Shown here in pieces: positions 1 through 9,380 of a stretch of 64,000 nt of DNA (the stretch's first letter is position 1; each line of letters begins with the position of its first letter). A program made the position numbers and the translations under genes. Origin of the DNA: Diplonema papillatum (Eukaryota > Euglenozoa > Diplonemea > Diplonemida > Diplonemidae); contig JAPJBO010000381.1 of NCBI GenBank assembly GCA_030068145.1, forward strand, positions 1 through 64,000, written 5' to 3'. The notes beneath the pieces are model-generated. The model worked only from the letters and a program-made list of their open reading frames with translations, ran no database searches and was not told the DNA's origin.

Positions 1-2575
1 GGCGGCCGACGCTCTGGTGCAGGTGGTAGCGGGCTGTCGCGTGCCTGTGTTCTTGCACGTCGCTCCAGGGGACATCTTGGATCGGGATCGTGACCCGGAA
101 GCGGGCCTCCGGAGTCTCCCAACCGGGGTATAGCCCGTCGCGAGCATCCTCCCCGTCGCTCCAAATTAACCCGCGCTTTCCACTATCCTTGCCCCCCTTC
201 TCCCCCTTGCGGCCCTTAGTATCCCCTTTCTCGCCCGTGCGACCCTCCATGCCCCCCGGAAATGCGCGCGTTTCGCTGCTAGAGGTGCTTGAAGGCACAG
301 CCGTCTTACTCCCCTTGGACCCCCGGAATCTGCTGTGTCCTCCGCCTCGGCCGCCCCCGCCGAGCACCCTGACCATTACCGTCAGCGTGTTGTCACGGGA
401 GATCCCGTTCGCCGCGAAGGAGCTAGACAGGTCAATTCGCCTGTTCTCCAGCGCCACCCAGCACACCTCGGGGTCAAACCACGCCATCAGGGCGAAGAAC
501 TCCCCTACAACCTCGGCGCTACAGACGGTGTGGTGGCGGTGTTTCCCGGTTGGGTCCCGAACCCAGAAAGTGAGCGTATGGCTCGGCGGCACCAGTCCCT
601 TGTCGTCACAGTCGGGCCCTTCTGGAAGCTGCTCGCATGGCGCGGGCGTTGTCGCGTGAGGCGTTGGTGTGGGGATGAGAGTTATAACAGGAGCAAGGGC
701 AGGCGCCGGTTGGGAGACGGAGGTAGGAGGCAGCAGAGACAAGGAGGGGCCCGGCGGTGCAGGCGGAGCTGATGGCGGCCGCGACGCTGGAGTTGGAATG
801 GGAGCGGCCAACGTCGGCGCAATCGCTGACCGTTGCGAACCCTGTACTACGGTCGGCGTGCTGGCAGTATCCGGGGAGTCGAGCCACATCAAGAAGATCG
901 CCAGTGCACGGGCGCCCCTACGCCGGTCCGCTGCCCTCTGTAGCCTGCGCTGTCTCGCGGTCTGGCTCCGGAGTACGGAGCGAGGGGGCTGCGGAAGGCA
1001 AGGGAGGTGGGGCGTGTCGACGGCGTTGACCAAACAGTGTTGGTCTTGAGGTGACCAAACAGTGTCGGCGGCTGTAATCGTGGATGGCCGAGTGCGAGGT
1101 CGGTCTTCTCGGCAACCGACTGCGGGGAACGAGCCGCGATGTCCGTGCTCGTATCTGCCGTTAGCACCAGGAGGCGAGGGGTGGGCGGTTTCTGGCGGGT
1201 GTGCCATGACGGAGGCCTGCTCGGCATGGACGCTCAACTTCGACACCGAGTCAGCTGGTGTTGGCAGGTTCGGCGGTTGCGGCGGCCCGTCGGAAAGGGT
1301 GAACAGAGGCGGGCGCGGGTGTGCTTGCCATACAACAGGGTCACAGACGACGAGCGCCCGTGCACGTAAGCACTGCGAGTACTGCGGGACGGCGGTCGAC
1401 GGCGCATCTGTCGTCGGCACAACGGCGGGGCCTGCTGCCACTCGCACGACGACCGAGCACGTTGCAACCGGGACGTCGGAGACCGTGGCGGCGAAGCTGG
1501 TGGAGAAGGAGAACGTCTTCGCGCTATCGGGGCTGTCTGCAATCGAGGTTGGATTGTTCATGAGATCGGGCACGCCCCGGGCCTCGGGCACGTGAACGAC
1601 AGGGACGAGCACGTGAGCTACGTGGGGGAGCGGGTTGTCGTCGAGCCGCGGGCGTCCCTCGCAGCGGAACTCGACGATTCCGTCTTCTCCGCCTCGGAAG
1701 ATGTTGACCTCGCTGACGCCGCCGAAGGTTCCGAGAGGCGCGTCGCACCGGCTGGCGTCGTAGTCGCCACCGTCGGGAGGTGTTGTGCACAACCACCAGC
1801 CGGTTAAGGCTAACGTCGTTACCGCCCAAGGGTTCTGCTCGCGGCAGTGCACGCCGGCGGCACAGCCGGCCGGCGCGTAGGCCGGCGTGTGGTAGCAGTT
1901 CCCGAACTCTTGGATACCACCAGATGTGCACGGTGCGGGAGCTGCTGTCTGAGGGACGGCGGACGGCGGCGCATCTGTCGTCGGCACGACGGCGGGGCCT
2001 GCTGCCACTCGCACGACGACCGAGCACGTTGCAACAGGGACGTCGGAGACCGTGGCGGCGAAGCTGGTGGAGAAGGAGAACGTCTTCGCGCTATCGGGGC
2101 TGTCTGCAATCGAGGTTGGGTTGCTCATGAGATCGGGCACGCCCCGGGCCTCGGGCACGTGAACGACAGGGACGAGCACGTGAGCTACGTGGATGAGCGG
2201 GTTGTCGACGAGCCGCGGGCGCCCCTCGCAGCGGAACTCGACGATTCCGTCTTCTTCGCCACGTCCATGCCGGAAGATGCTGACCTCGCTGACGCCGCCG
2301 AAGGTTCCGAGAGGCGCGTCGCACCGGCTGGCGTCGTAGTCGCCGCCGTCGGGAGGTGTTGTGCACAACCACCAGCCGGTTAAGGCTAACGTCGTTACCG
2401 CCCAAGGGTTCTGCTCGCGGCAGTGCCCACCGGCGGCACACTTCGACAGGCCGGCGCAGCTGTCGAGCCTGCCAACGTCAGGCAAGGCGCGGCGGTCTTC
2501 CCACATGAACGCGCTGCCGTCGGGTGGTGTTGTGCACAGCCACCAGCCGATTAAGGCTAACGTCGTTATCGCCAT
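1..2575 (-). CDS. Large unrecognised protein with a tandem 192-aa repeat and a ubiquitin-like domain (3' end outside window)
   Basis: The minus-strand frame from the ATG at 2575 to the window edge has no stop in 858 codons, which is far beyond chance even at this GC content. The N-terminus (MAITTLALIGWWLC) could be a signal peptide, but almost the same segment recurs twice internally. A unit of about 192 residues with cysteines, tryptophans and a CTTPPDGG motif occurs twice plus a partial copy at the start. Pro/Thr/Ala-rich linkers follow at about residues 550-650. Residues about 660-740 read like a ubiquitin fold: a TLTFWVRDPTGK first strand, then a NTLTVMVRVLGGG final strand. After that come a Gly-rich stretch and a charged, Lys/Gly-rich tail. 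The first repeat block weakly recalls extracellular beta-sandwich (HYR-like) modules; this is only a suggestion. The frame stays open upstream of 2575 to an ATG at 2659, through a poly-T stretch that does not look coding. Its existence as a gene is well supported; its function is unknown. Confidence 0.8.
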   Translation of the reverse strand, partial: MAITTLALIGWWLCTTPPDGSAFMWEDRRALPDVGRLDSCAGLSKCAAGGHCREQNPWAVTTLALTGWWLCTTPPDGGDYDASRCDAPLGTFGGVSEVSIFRHGRGEEDGIVEFRCEGRPRLVDNPLIHVAHVLVPVVHVPEARGVPDLMSNPTSIADSPDSAKTFSFSTSFAATVSDVPVATCSVVVRVAAGPAVVPTTDAPPSAVPQTAAPAPCTSGGIQEFGNCYHTPAYAPAGCAAGVHCREQNPWAVTTLALTGWWLCTTPPDGGDYDASRCDAPLGTFGGVSEVNIFRGGEDGIVEFRCEGRPRLDDNPLPHVAHVLVPVVHVPEARGVPDLMNNPTSIADSPDSAKTFSFSTSFAATVSDVPVATCSVVVRVAAGPAVVPTTDAPSTAVPQYSQCLRARALVVCDPVVWQAHPRPPLFTLSDGPPQPPNLPTPADSVSKLSVHAEQASVMAHPPETAHPSPPGANGRYEHGHRGSFPAVGCREDRPRTRPSTITAADTVWSPQDQHCLVNAVDTPHLPCLPQPPRSVLRSQTARQRRLQRAADRRRGARALAIFLMWLDSPDTASTPTVVQGSQRSAIAPTLAAPIPTPASRPPSAPPAPPGPSLSLLPPTSVSQPAPALAPVITLIPTPTPHATTPAPCEQLPEGPDCDDKGLVPPSHTLTFWVRDPTGKHRHHTVCSAEVVGEFFALMAWFDPEVCWVALENRRIDLSSSFAANGISRDNTLTVMVRVLGGGGRGGGHSRFRGSKGSKTAVPSSTSSSETRAFPGGMEGRTGEKGDTKGRKGEKGGKDSGKRGLIWSDGEDARDGLYPGWETPEARFRVTIPIQDVPWSDVQEHRHATARYHLHQSVGR

Positions 2576-2586
2576 GTGGGGGTTTG
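1384..2586. repeat. In-frame 576-bp tandem duplication inside the large gene
   Basis: The sequences at about 1384-1857 and 1959-2430 are near identical (period 576 bp, 192 codons). A third partial copy, 171 bp (57 codons) further upstream in the gene, contributes the start region at 2520-2586. Both periods are multiples of three, so the reading frame is kept. The copies differ mainly by single bases and one in-frame 9-bp difference near 1690/2260. Confidence 0.85.
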
Positions 2587-2683
2587 TTGTCTTTATTGTG
2601 TAAGTTTTTTTGGGAGGATACCAATAAAGTACAATAAAGTAGGGAAAAAAGCTTTGCATGTTCATAGGACCTCCAGTCTCGAA

Positions 2684-4412
2684 GAACATTGCTAAATCGT
2701 CACTTCTGGGACTCGATACCCCAACCTCCAGGCTGCCAAAATCTTGGGTCTAAGTTTTGGTTCCCAACTCGGGTCCAGGTTTGGTCCAAGTTTTGGGTCA
2801 GCTCAAGTTTCGGTCCACGCGGGCCCGGTCTGAAGTCTGGGCCTAATTACTGGTAGCGCCAGGCCAGTAACCTGGTAACCAGACTGGTCCTGGACCTGGA
2901 TTATGTCATCATGCCACGGAAAAGCCTCGAACAGACCGGGCGGTCGGCTCAGAGTCAGACTGCTGTCAGGCTGCGTGCAGTCTGGTAGTGATAGTCTGGG
3001 CCTCTAGCAGCTGACGCTTGAAGTTGAACTGGTTGTCGTCTATTGATGACCAACCCAAGTTTGGGGGACCCAAGTTTGGGACCCAAGTTTGGAACCCAAG
3101 TTTGGGAACCCAAGTTTGGAACCCAAGTTTGGAACCCAAGTTTGGGACCCAAGTTTGGAACCCAAGTTTGGAACCCAAGTTTGGAACCCAAGTTTGGAAC
3201 CCAAGTTTGGGAACCCAAGTTTGGGAACCCAAGTTTGGGAACCCAAGTTTGGGAACCCAAGTTTGGGAACCCAAGTTTGGAACCCAAGTTCGGGACCCAA
3301 GTTTGGAACCCAAGTTTGGGACCCAAGTTTGGGACCCAAGTTTGGGACCCAAGTTTGGGACCCAAGTTTGGGACCCAAGTTTGGGACCCAAGTTTGGGAC
3401 CCAAGTTTGGAACCCAAGTTTGGGACCCAAGTTTGGAACCCAAGTTTGGGACCCAAGTTTGGGACCCAAGTTTGGACCCAAGTTTGGAACCCAAGTTTGG
3501 AACCCAAGTTTGGAACCCAAGTTTGGGAACCCAAGTTTGGGAACCCAAGTTTGGGACCCAAGTTTGGGAACCCAAGTTTGGGAACCCAAGTTTGGGACCC
3601 AAGTTTGGGACCCAAGTTTGGGACCCAAGTTTGGGACCCAAGTTTGGGACCCAAGTTTGGGACCCAAGTTTGGGACCCAAGTTTGGGACCCAAGTTTGGG
3701 ACCTTTGGGACCCAAGTTTGGGACCCAAGTTTGGGACCCAAGTTTGGGACCCAAGTTTGGGACCCAAGTTTGGGACCCAAGTTTGGGACCCAAGTTTGGG
3801 TCCCAAGTCTGGAACCCAAGTTTTGGGCACAACCTCAGGAAACCGTACTGTTTTGGTATTTCACCCCATTCTTGAATGGATTTCATAGGCTCGTCACTTC
3901 CTGCTGCCGTTGTCAACAGCGTTGATGCCCAGTTGCAGAACCGACTCCTCCGCGTTGGTTGCAAGCATCTTCCTGCGAAAAACAGCTGATTCGAAGACTT
4001 GGCAACTCCTTCAGCCGACTTTCACCCAGCTTTTCTCGGACCCAAAACTTGGAGTCCAAGTTGGACCCAAAGTCGCGGCCAAGATTTGGACTAAATCCAA
4101 CCATTGGACCCAAGTTTGGGAACAATGCTGGTCGCGACGGTCGAGACGTGAAAGCAAACATCACGTACGAAGAGTAATAAACCCGTGTGCAGGTCTCTTC
4201 TGCCACGCCGGCGATGCAGAGTACCGCCTGCGTGCTAACACAAACTTGAACTTACTCTTGCCACGAGTCTTGGCAAACTTGGGTCCAAAGTTGGGAAAAG
4301 TAGGCACAAACTCAGGAAACCGTACTGTTCAAGTTTTGGACCAGATTTAGACCAAAACCCGTCCTGAAGGTTGTGGTATCGAGTCCCCGAAGTGACGATT
4401 TTTAGCGAATGT
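2684..4412. mobile_element. Terminal-inverted-repeat element filled with satellite
   Basis: The left end at 2684-2722 and the right end at 4374-4412 are inverted copies of about 39 bp, both containing GTCACTTC and GACTCGATAC cores. Between them lie degenerate GGGTCCAAG-type words (2745-2800, 4040-4130) and a dense 14-bp array. A short word around AGGAAACCGTACTG occurs at about 3837 and 4316, on either side. No transposase frame is visible, so this would be a non-autonomous element. The flank 2656-2683 also occurs at 30106-30133, and the match stops exactly at the element boundary. No target duplication was identified. Confidence 0.55.
3052..3826. repeat. 14-bp minisatellite array (GGGACCCAAGTTTG)
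   Basis: About 55 copies of a 14-15 bp unit, mainly GGGACCCAAGTTTG with GGAACCCAAGTTTG and GGGAACCCAAGTTTG variants. One 7-bp slip occurs near 3710. The array reads through without stops in several frames on both strands, so the long Pro/Lys/Phe-rich frames here are artefacts of the repeat and not genes. Confidence 0.95.
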
Positions 4413-4595
4413 TCTATAATGGGCAAAAAGTTAGCGAATGTTCTATAATGGGCACAAAGTTATCGAGAATGGGCAAAAAGTTAAAAATAGTTCTATAATG
4501 GGCACAAAGTTAAGAACAGTTCTATAATGGGCAAAAAGTTAAGAATAGTTCTATAATGGGCACAAAGTTAAGAAAATGTGCTATAATGGGAATTA
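4408..4595. repeat. AT-rich tandem repeat (TTCTATAATGGGCAAAAAG)
   Basis: Six or seven imperfect copies of a 25-29 bp unit, TTCTATAATGGGCACAAAG followed by TTAAGAA or TTAGCGAATG. The first copy overlaps the right inverted repeat of the preceding satellite element, so it may have been amplified from that element's end. Confidence 0.85.
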
Positions 4596-4603
4596 GCCCT
4601 CTC

Positions 4604-4680
4604 ACACAAGCTCCAACAAATGTTACCATTCTCACACAGTCGCAACAAATGCTACCATTCTCACACAGTCGCAACAAATA
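4604..4680. repeat. Short inverted copy of the 29-bp array
   Basis: Three units of the 29-bp repeat whose main array is at 5655-5968, in the opposite orientation (CTCACACAGTCGCAACAAAT). Together the two arrays form an inverted pair flanking about 1 kb that includes the reverse-transcriptase fragment. Confidence 0.8.
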
Positions 4681-4797
4681 CCAAAGACCAGAGAGGCGGG
4701 TTTGAACCGACGCCACTCAAATCCTAAGATTATAAGACCCCAAACTTTCCAAAGGGCCAAAGTGACTTGAATTGCAATGTGTCAAGTTTGGGCATTC

Positions 4798-5070
4798 TCA
4801 CCCGGGGAATACGCGTAAAGTAGTCGGGGTTGATTCGTGCTGAGCGGCGTGCTCTTCCCGGGAGTCCCGCCTGCCGGAAGCGTGCTGCCCGTCGAAAGCG
4901 CGCGCCAGGTCGAAGGCGAGCAGCATGTGAATCGGCCTTTTTTCCGGTTGATTGCCGCCGTCACGGTGGAGCTGCTTCTCTGTGCCTCTCCCTACCCGGA
5001 AGCCTCCGGACTGAGGAATGGTCTCCACTATCTTCCAAAGGGTGGGTGAGTGCGTTCTTGTGGCGAATCC
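4798..5070 (-). pseudogene. Reverse transcriptase fragment of a non-LTR retrotransposon
   Basis: The minus-strand peptide contains GGFRVGRGTEKQL followed by HMLLAFDLARAFDG. These match the conserved GFRxGRST block and the motif A block (LLxFDxxRAFD) of non-LTR reverse transcriptases, including the first catalytic aspartate. Beyond motif A the sequence degenerates (RDSREEHAAQH), and the YxDD motif is absent. The open frame extends upstream to 5397 without recognisable sequence and has no ATG start. This is a dead scrap of a LINE lying between the inverted 29-bp arrays. Confidence 0.6.
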
Positions 5071-5654
5071 CCAGGAGGCCCCGAGAGGCTTTTTGGGGGG
5101 CCCCGTCCGACGGGGAGTGACTGGTCTAAACGGTGGCTTCGGCAGTCCACACTGCAGCATCTGCCCAAGTGTTGGTAAGTGGTGGTACCGGCCAAATACC
5201 TGACTCAGACCGGGGCTCTGGAGTGCAATGAGAGCTCCAGCCGGGGCTCCGGGCCCACACTGTCTCGAGCGCTCTTCGCTCTGCGGTTGGGGTCCTGATT
5301 GGCTTCGCTTCATGGAACCGTCGTGACTCTGGCGCCCCAGGCTTCCCTGCTGCATCACCCTCGCCGCCTGCGTGGTTGCAGCCTCACCGACCCTCACTGA
5401 GGCTCGGTAGGCTGCAGCGGGCCCGGCAGTGAGGCCTCAGTGAACAGGGCAAGCAGGTGCCAGGAAACACGCCAAAATATGCCCAGAAAACTTCGAAACT
5501 GAAGAACTTTGGGGCGAAAAGTATCCTGAATGGGCTGGGAACCCCCCCCAAAAAAAGAGCTACAAAAGGCTACAAAAGCTACGCTGTAGCTAGCTATAGC
5601 TTCTTGTAGCTAAACCTCACACTGCCCTGTAGCTTTCTAATCATTTTGTGTGTA

Positions 5655-5968
5655 CACGCGACTGTGTGAGAATGGTAGCATTTGTTGCGACTGTGTGAGA
5701 ATGGTAGCATTTTGTTGCGACTGTGTGAGAATGGTAAGAAATTGTTTGGACTGTGTGAGAATGGTAGCATTTGTTGCGACTGTGTGAGAATGGTAAGAAA
5801 TTGTTTGGACTGTGTGAGAATGGTAGCATTTGTTGCGACTGTGTGAGAATGGTAGCATTTGTTGCGACTGTGTGAGAATGGTAGCATTTGTTGCGACTGT
5901 GTGAGAATGGTAGCATTTGTTGCAACCGTGTGAGAATGGTAAGAATTGTTGAAAAAGTGTGAGAATGG
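5655..5968. repeat. 29-bp minisatellite (GACTGTGTGAGAATGGTAGC)
   Basis: About ten copies of a 28-30 bp unit, with a variant containing GGTAAGAAATTGTTTG. It is the inverted counterpart of the three units at 4604-4680. Repetitive open frames across it (HSHTVATNATILTQS type) are not genes. Confidence 0.9.
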
Positions 5969-6715
5969 TGTTTACCCCCAACTTGCCACAATGTGGCCCA
6001 TTGGGCCACAACTTTATTTTGTTGTATTATGTTGTGGCTAAATTGTGGCTAAATGTGCAAATTTTTTGATCGAGAAAAAGACCACCCAAAACACGCTAAA
6101 CACCGTTTTTCGGGTAGATTCTCGTGTTTTTTGGATGGTTTTGGGTATTCTGGGCCTCATACCCCCCCAACAGACCTCGAGTTCGCCTTTCGTGGATTCG
6201 AGTGGTTTTTGCCAACTTGCAGCCAAGTGCTGCCAGTTTCTGGGGAGACTCAGCCAGAATTCGCTATTGCGAAATCCGCGGCTTGTGGGGCCCACTGGGG
6301 GTTTTCCCGGTTGGTACTGGACCCTTTCGACAATTTCAGGTGGATTCTGTGCGAATAAACGGGGGAAATGCTTGCCAGGCTCCCCGGTCCCGTGCGCTGC
6401 GCAACACGGGATGGGTATCTTCGTGTCACGTGCACGTTCCAAACATGGTTCATGCTACCGCGGTCCCCGGTTTATTGCCACTGCCACTCCCAACAGCTCG
6501 AGAGTCGACTGGGACTCACCTTTCCTCTCAGCAGTCCTGATTCAGGCTGCGAAAGCTTGACATCCTTCAATTCATGCCACTGACATTCTGAATTGAAGTT
6601 GTTCCAGCCGCGGACCTGCATGCAACGACGTTCACTCATCCACTCATCCGCTTTTTCGTTCTTCCCGTTTTCACACTTCTTCGTCACGGCTTAGTTCAGT
6701 GCGCTGGAGCTGCAG
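5969..6715. other. Stretch upstream of the rDNA with no identified gene
   Basis: Contains a small palindromic patch (TGTGGCCCATTGGGCCACA at about 5991) and GTGGCTAA words resembling the ends of the element at 14378-16052. It also has several short frames without coding character. A 23-nt stretch at 6661-6683 (starting CTTCCCGTTTTCACAC) recurs at 59553-59575. No rRNA promoter could be recognised. Confidence 0.6.
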
Positions 6716-7987
6716 TTAAGCCATGCAAGTCTCAGAGTAAATGGATTAACAGTGGGTCTGCAGACGGCTCATTAAATCGGTGGCAATCTACGCGGGGAAG
6801 GTGCCTTTTGGGCCCAGTTGGATAACAATGGTAACTCCATTGCTAATACATGTCCGAAGAATCCAACTCGATTCAACCCCGTGGCCTTAAAACCGCGGGG
6901 TCGAGGTGGATACAATTGACCGAGATAAGAACCAACGCTAGCAATAGCAGCGGTGTGTGGATGAAACAGGTCAATCGAGTGATAGCACACGACTTCAAGT
7001 CGGTGCAAGCCCGCAAGAGCTTCTGCCCTATCAGCTTTTGACGGTAGTGTAGTGGACTACCGTGGCTGTAACGGGTAACGGGGAATTAGGGTTCGATTCC
7101 GGAGAGGGAGCCTGAGAAACGGCTACCACATCTAAGGATGGCAGCAGGTACGCAAATTGCCCAATAGCAACACTGCTGAGGCAGCGAAGAGAAATAGCCT
7201 CGACACGTACTTAGTACGTTAGAAGCAATGGATGATATCTAAACCTGTCAATGAACACAATTGGTGGACAAGTCTGGTGCCAGCACCCGCGGTAATTCCA
7301 GCACCAATAGCGTATATTAATGCTGCTGCTGTTAAAAAGCTCGTAGTTGGATCCAGAGCTCAGGTTGCAAGGTGGCCCAGTTTGCTGGGCATCAGCGTAC
7401 TGCTGGTATTCAGAAGGCTGGGATCAACCCCTCGCATCAAGACCTGTGCTCTATGAACGGTGGTAATGGTGCCTTGCAAGTAATCTCTTCATCGGGATGA
7501 AAGCGCTTACGCGTACACCATACGCATACGGGTCGACCACCGATGTTACTGTGAACAAACCAGCGTGCCCAAAGCAGGCGTTCGCCGTGAATGATAAAGC
7601 ATGGAATAACAAGGGATCGATTCTCTCGACTCTTTTTGTTGGTCTCTTAACCCGAGAAGGAATAATCAAAACGAAGTTCTTAGCGGTTCTCTTTTGAGTT
7701 TCGTCTAAGGCCTCGTTGCGCGGGATCAATAGGGACTGCCGGGGTCGTACGTACTCCTACGTCAGAGGTGAAATTCTTAGATCGTAGGAAGACGAACTTC
7801 TGCGAAAGCATTCGACAAGAATGTCTTCATTAATCAAGAACGAGAGCGTGGGGATCCAAGATGATCAGATACCGTCGTAGTCCACTGCTGTAAACGATGC
7901 CGTCTCAGGATCGAGGGAAGTCATTTTGGCTCCCACGGCACTCCCCGAACGAGAAATCAAAGATTATGGGTTCAGGGGGGAGTACAT

Positions 7988-8020
<33 letters not shown>

Positions 8021-8723
8021 TGACACCACCAGGCGTGGAGTATGCGGCTTAATTTGACTCAACACGGGGAATTTTACTAGGTCAGGACGATCTCAAGGAT
8101 TGACAGATTGAGAGCTCTTTCTCGATGAATTGTGTGGTGGTGCATGGCCGCTCCTGGTTGGTGGAGTGATTTGTCAGGTTGATTCCGTTAACGAACGAGA
8201 TCTCGACCCTTAAATAGGTGGGCGTGTCGTTGTAGGGGGTGTCTTTTGGCATCGGCGGCTTGCTGCTTACCCGAGACGCGCACTACTTCTTAAGGGGACT
8301 GCGCGCGACTTATAGCGCGCGGAAGAGCGAGCCAATAGCAGGTCTGTGATGCTCCTAAATGTCCTAGGCTGCACGCGCACTACACTGACGCATTAAACGA
8401 GTTTGAGAGCCTTCCGGCTACCTATCTTGAAGAGGATGGGAAATCTTTTGAACTTGCGTCGTGATGAGGATCGATGATTGCAATTATTCTCCTTGAATGA
8501 GGAATGCCTAGTAGGCGCAAGTCATCAGCTTGCACTGATTACGTCCCTGCCATTTGTACACACCGCCCGTCGTTGCTACCGATTGGCTGTGGGATAGAGC
8601 TTGGGAGAGGGAAGCTCGTTCTTGGCAACAAGTTCAGCGCCCGAATCCAAGCAATGTTTCTCAGCTAGAGGAAGCAAAAGTCGTAACAAGGTTGCTGTAG
8701 GTGAACCTGCAGCAGGATCATTA
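6716..8723 (+). rRNA. 18S small-subunit rRNA (5' end atypical)
   Basis: Recognisable from TTAAGCCATGCAAGTC through GACGGCTCATTAAATC, the 530 loop (GGTGCCAGCACCCGCGGTAA), GAAACTTAAAGGAATTGACG, and TTGTACACACCGCCCGTCG, to the 3' end GGATCATTA. About 2.0 kb, slightly long because of expanded variable regions. The usual 5' leader (CTGGTTGATCCTGCCAG and about 25 further bases) is not present before position 6716; unrelated sequence stands there. The lineage could not be assigned by eye. Confidence 0.95.
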
Positions 8724-8885
8724 CCAAAGATTTCAATTCTGAATGGAATGAGGAAACGACTTTCAAACAGATTGGAAACCGAGGATTCAAACATGGTCAT
8801 GAAGGAAATCGAAAATCCCGAGCAATCGGAAAGGCAAAACAACTGTTCCCCTCGGCTCAACTGCGGTTGATCGAGGGTGACATCA
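8724..8885 (+). other. Internal transcribed spacer 1
   Basis: Sequence between the 18S 3' end (GGATCATTA) and the start of the 5.8S homology. About 160 bp. Boundaries inferred from the flanking rRNAs. Confidence 0.85.
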
Positions 8886-9040
8886 ATTGCACTTATCGGT
8901 GGATGTCTTGGCTCTGGGAACGATGAAGACCGCGGCCAGACGCGATAGTCAATGGGAATTGCAGAAGCATGAGACTCATCAGGTCGTCGAACGCATTAGC
9001 GGGCTGGGTTCGCCCATGCCCATCAGCAGTTGAGTGTCGC
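8886..9040 (+). rRNA. 5.8S rRNA
   Basis: Contains the typical CGATGAAGACCGC block and the GGGAATTGCAGAA block, followed by a CGTCGAACGCATTAGCG segment equivalent to the TTGAACGCACATTGCG of other eukaryotes. Ends are approximate (within about 5 bases). Confidence 0.9.
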
Positions 9041-9380
9041 TTGAAAATCTAATCTCTCAGACTGCGTTCGACTCTTGATTCGATGGTGATTGGCTTGCTG
9101 ATTATTGTTGATCGAGTTGAATCGGTTTGAATCGAGAATGTGGCGGTGCAAAGATCATTCAACCCGATCGATGCTCTGTTTGAAATCCTGGGTCCGAGAA
9201 CGAGCATCGCATATCTTCTGGAGTTGAATCGCAAGGTTTGATGAAATTGGATGGTGTTCGATCAATGGATCTTCAATGAGAGCGACTGACGATTTCCAAA
9301 AATCGTCTAGTCTCGTGAGGTTCACACTTCAAAGGCATGGATTGATTTTTGGAAAAACAGGTCGTTCGAATGAAACTCTC
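9041..9380 (+). other. Internal transcribed spacer 2
   Basis: About 340 bp between the 5.8S and 28S homologies, with no other feature recognised. Confidence 0.85.

Noticed and set aside
1553..2160. Zinc-metalloprotease-like motif HEIGHAPGLGH followed by RDEHVSY on the plus strand, in both repeat copies
   Set aside because: It is the exact codon-by-codon complement of the long minus-strand gene. The plus frame is stopped by TAA at 1805 and 2381 in each repeat, and no Met-turn follows. The 858-codon minus frame is the better gene.
2955..3964. Several 250-330 residue open frames on both strands
   Set aside because: All are produced by the 14-bp satellite, which lacks stops in most frames.
4684..4750. 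tRNA-like 3' half (GGTTTGAACC) near 4700
   Set aside because: The T-arm stem does not pair properly and no matching acceptor or D-arm was found.
3052..5968. CRISPR array interpretation of regularly spaced repeats
   Set aside because: The units are contiguous tandem repeats without unique spacers, and the genome is eukaryotic.
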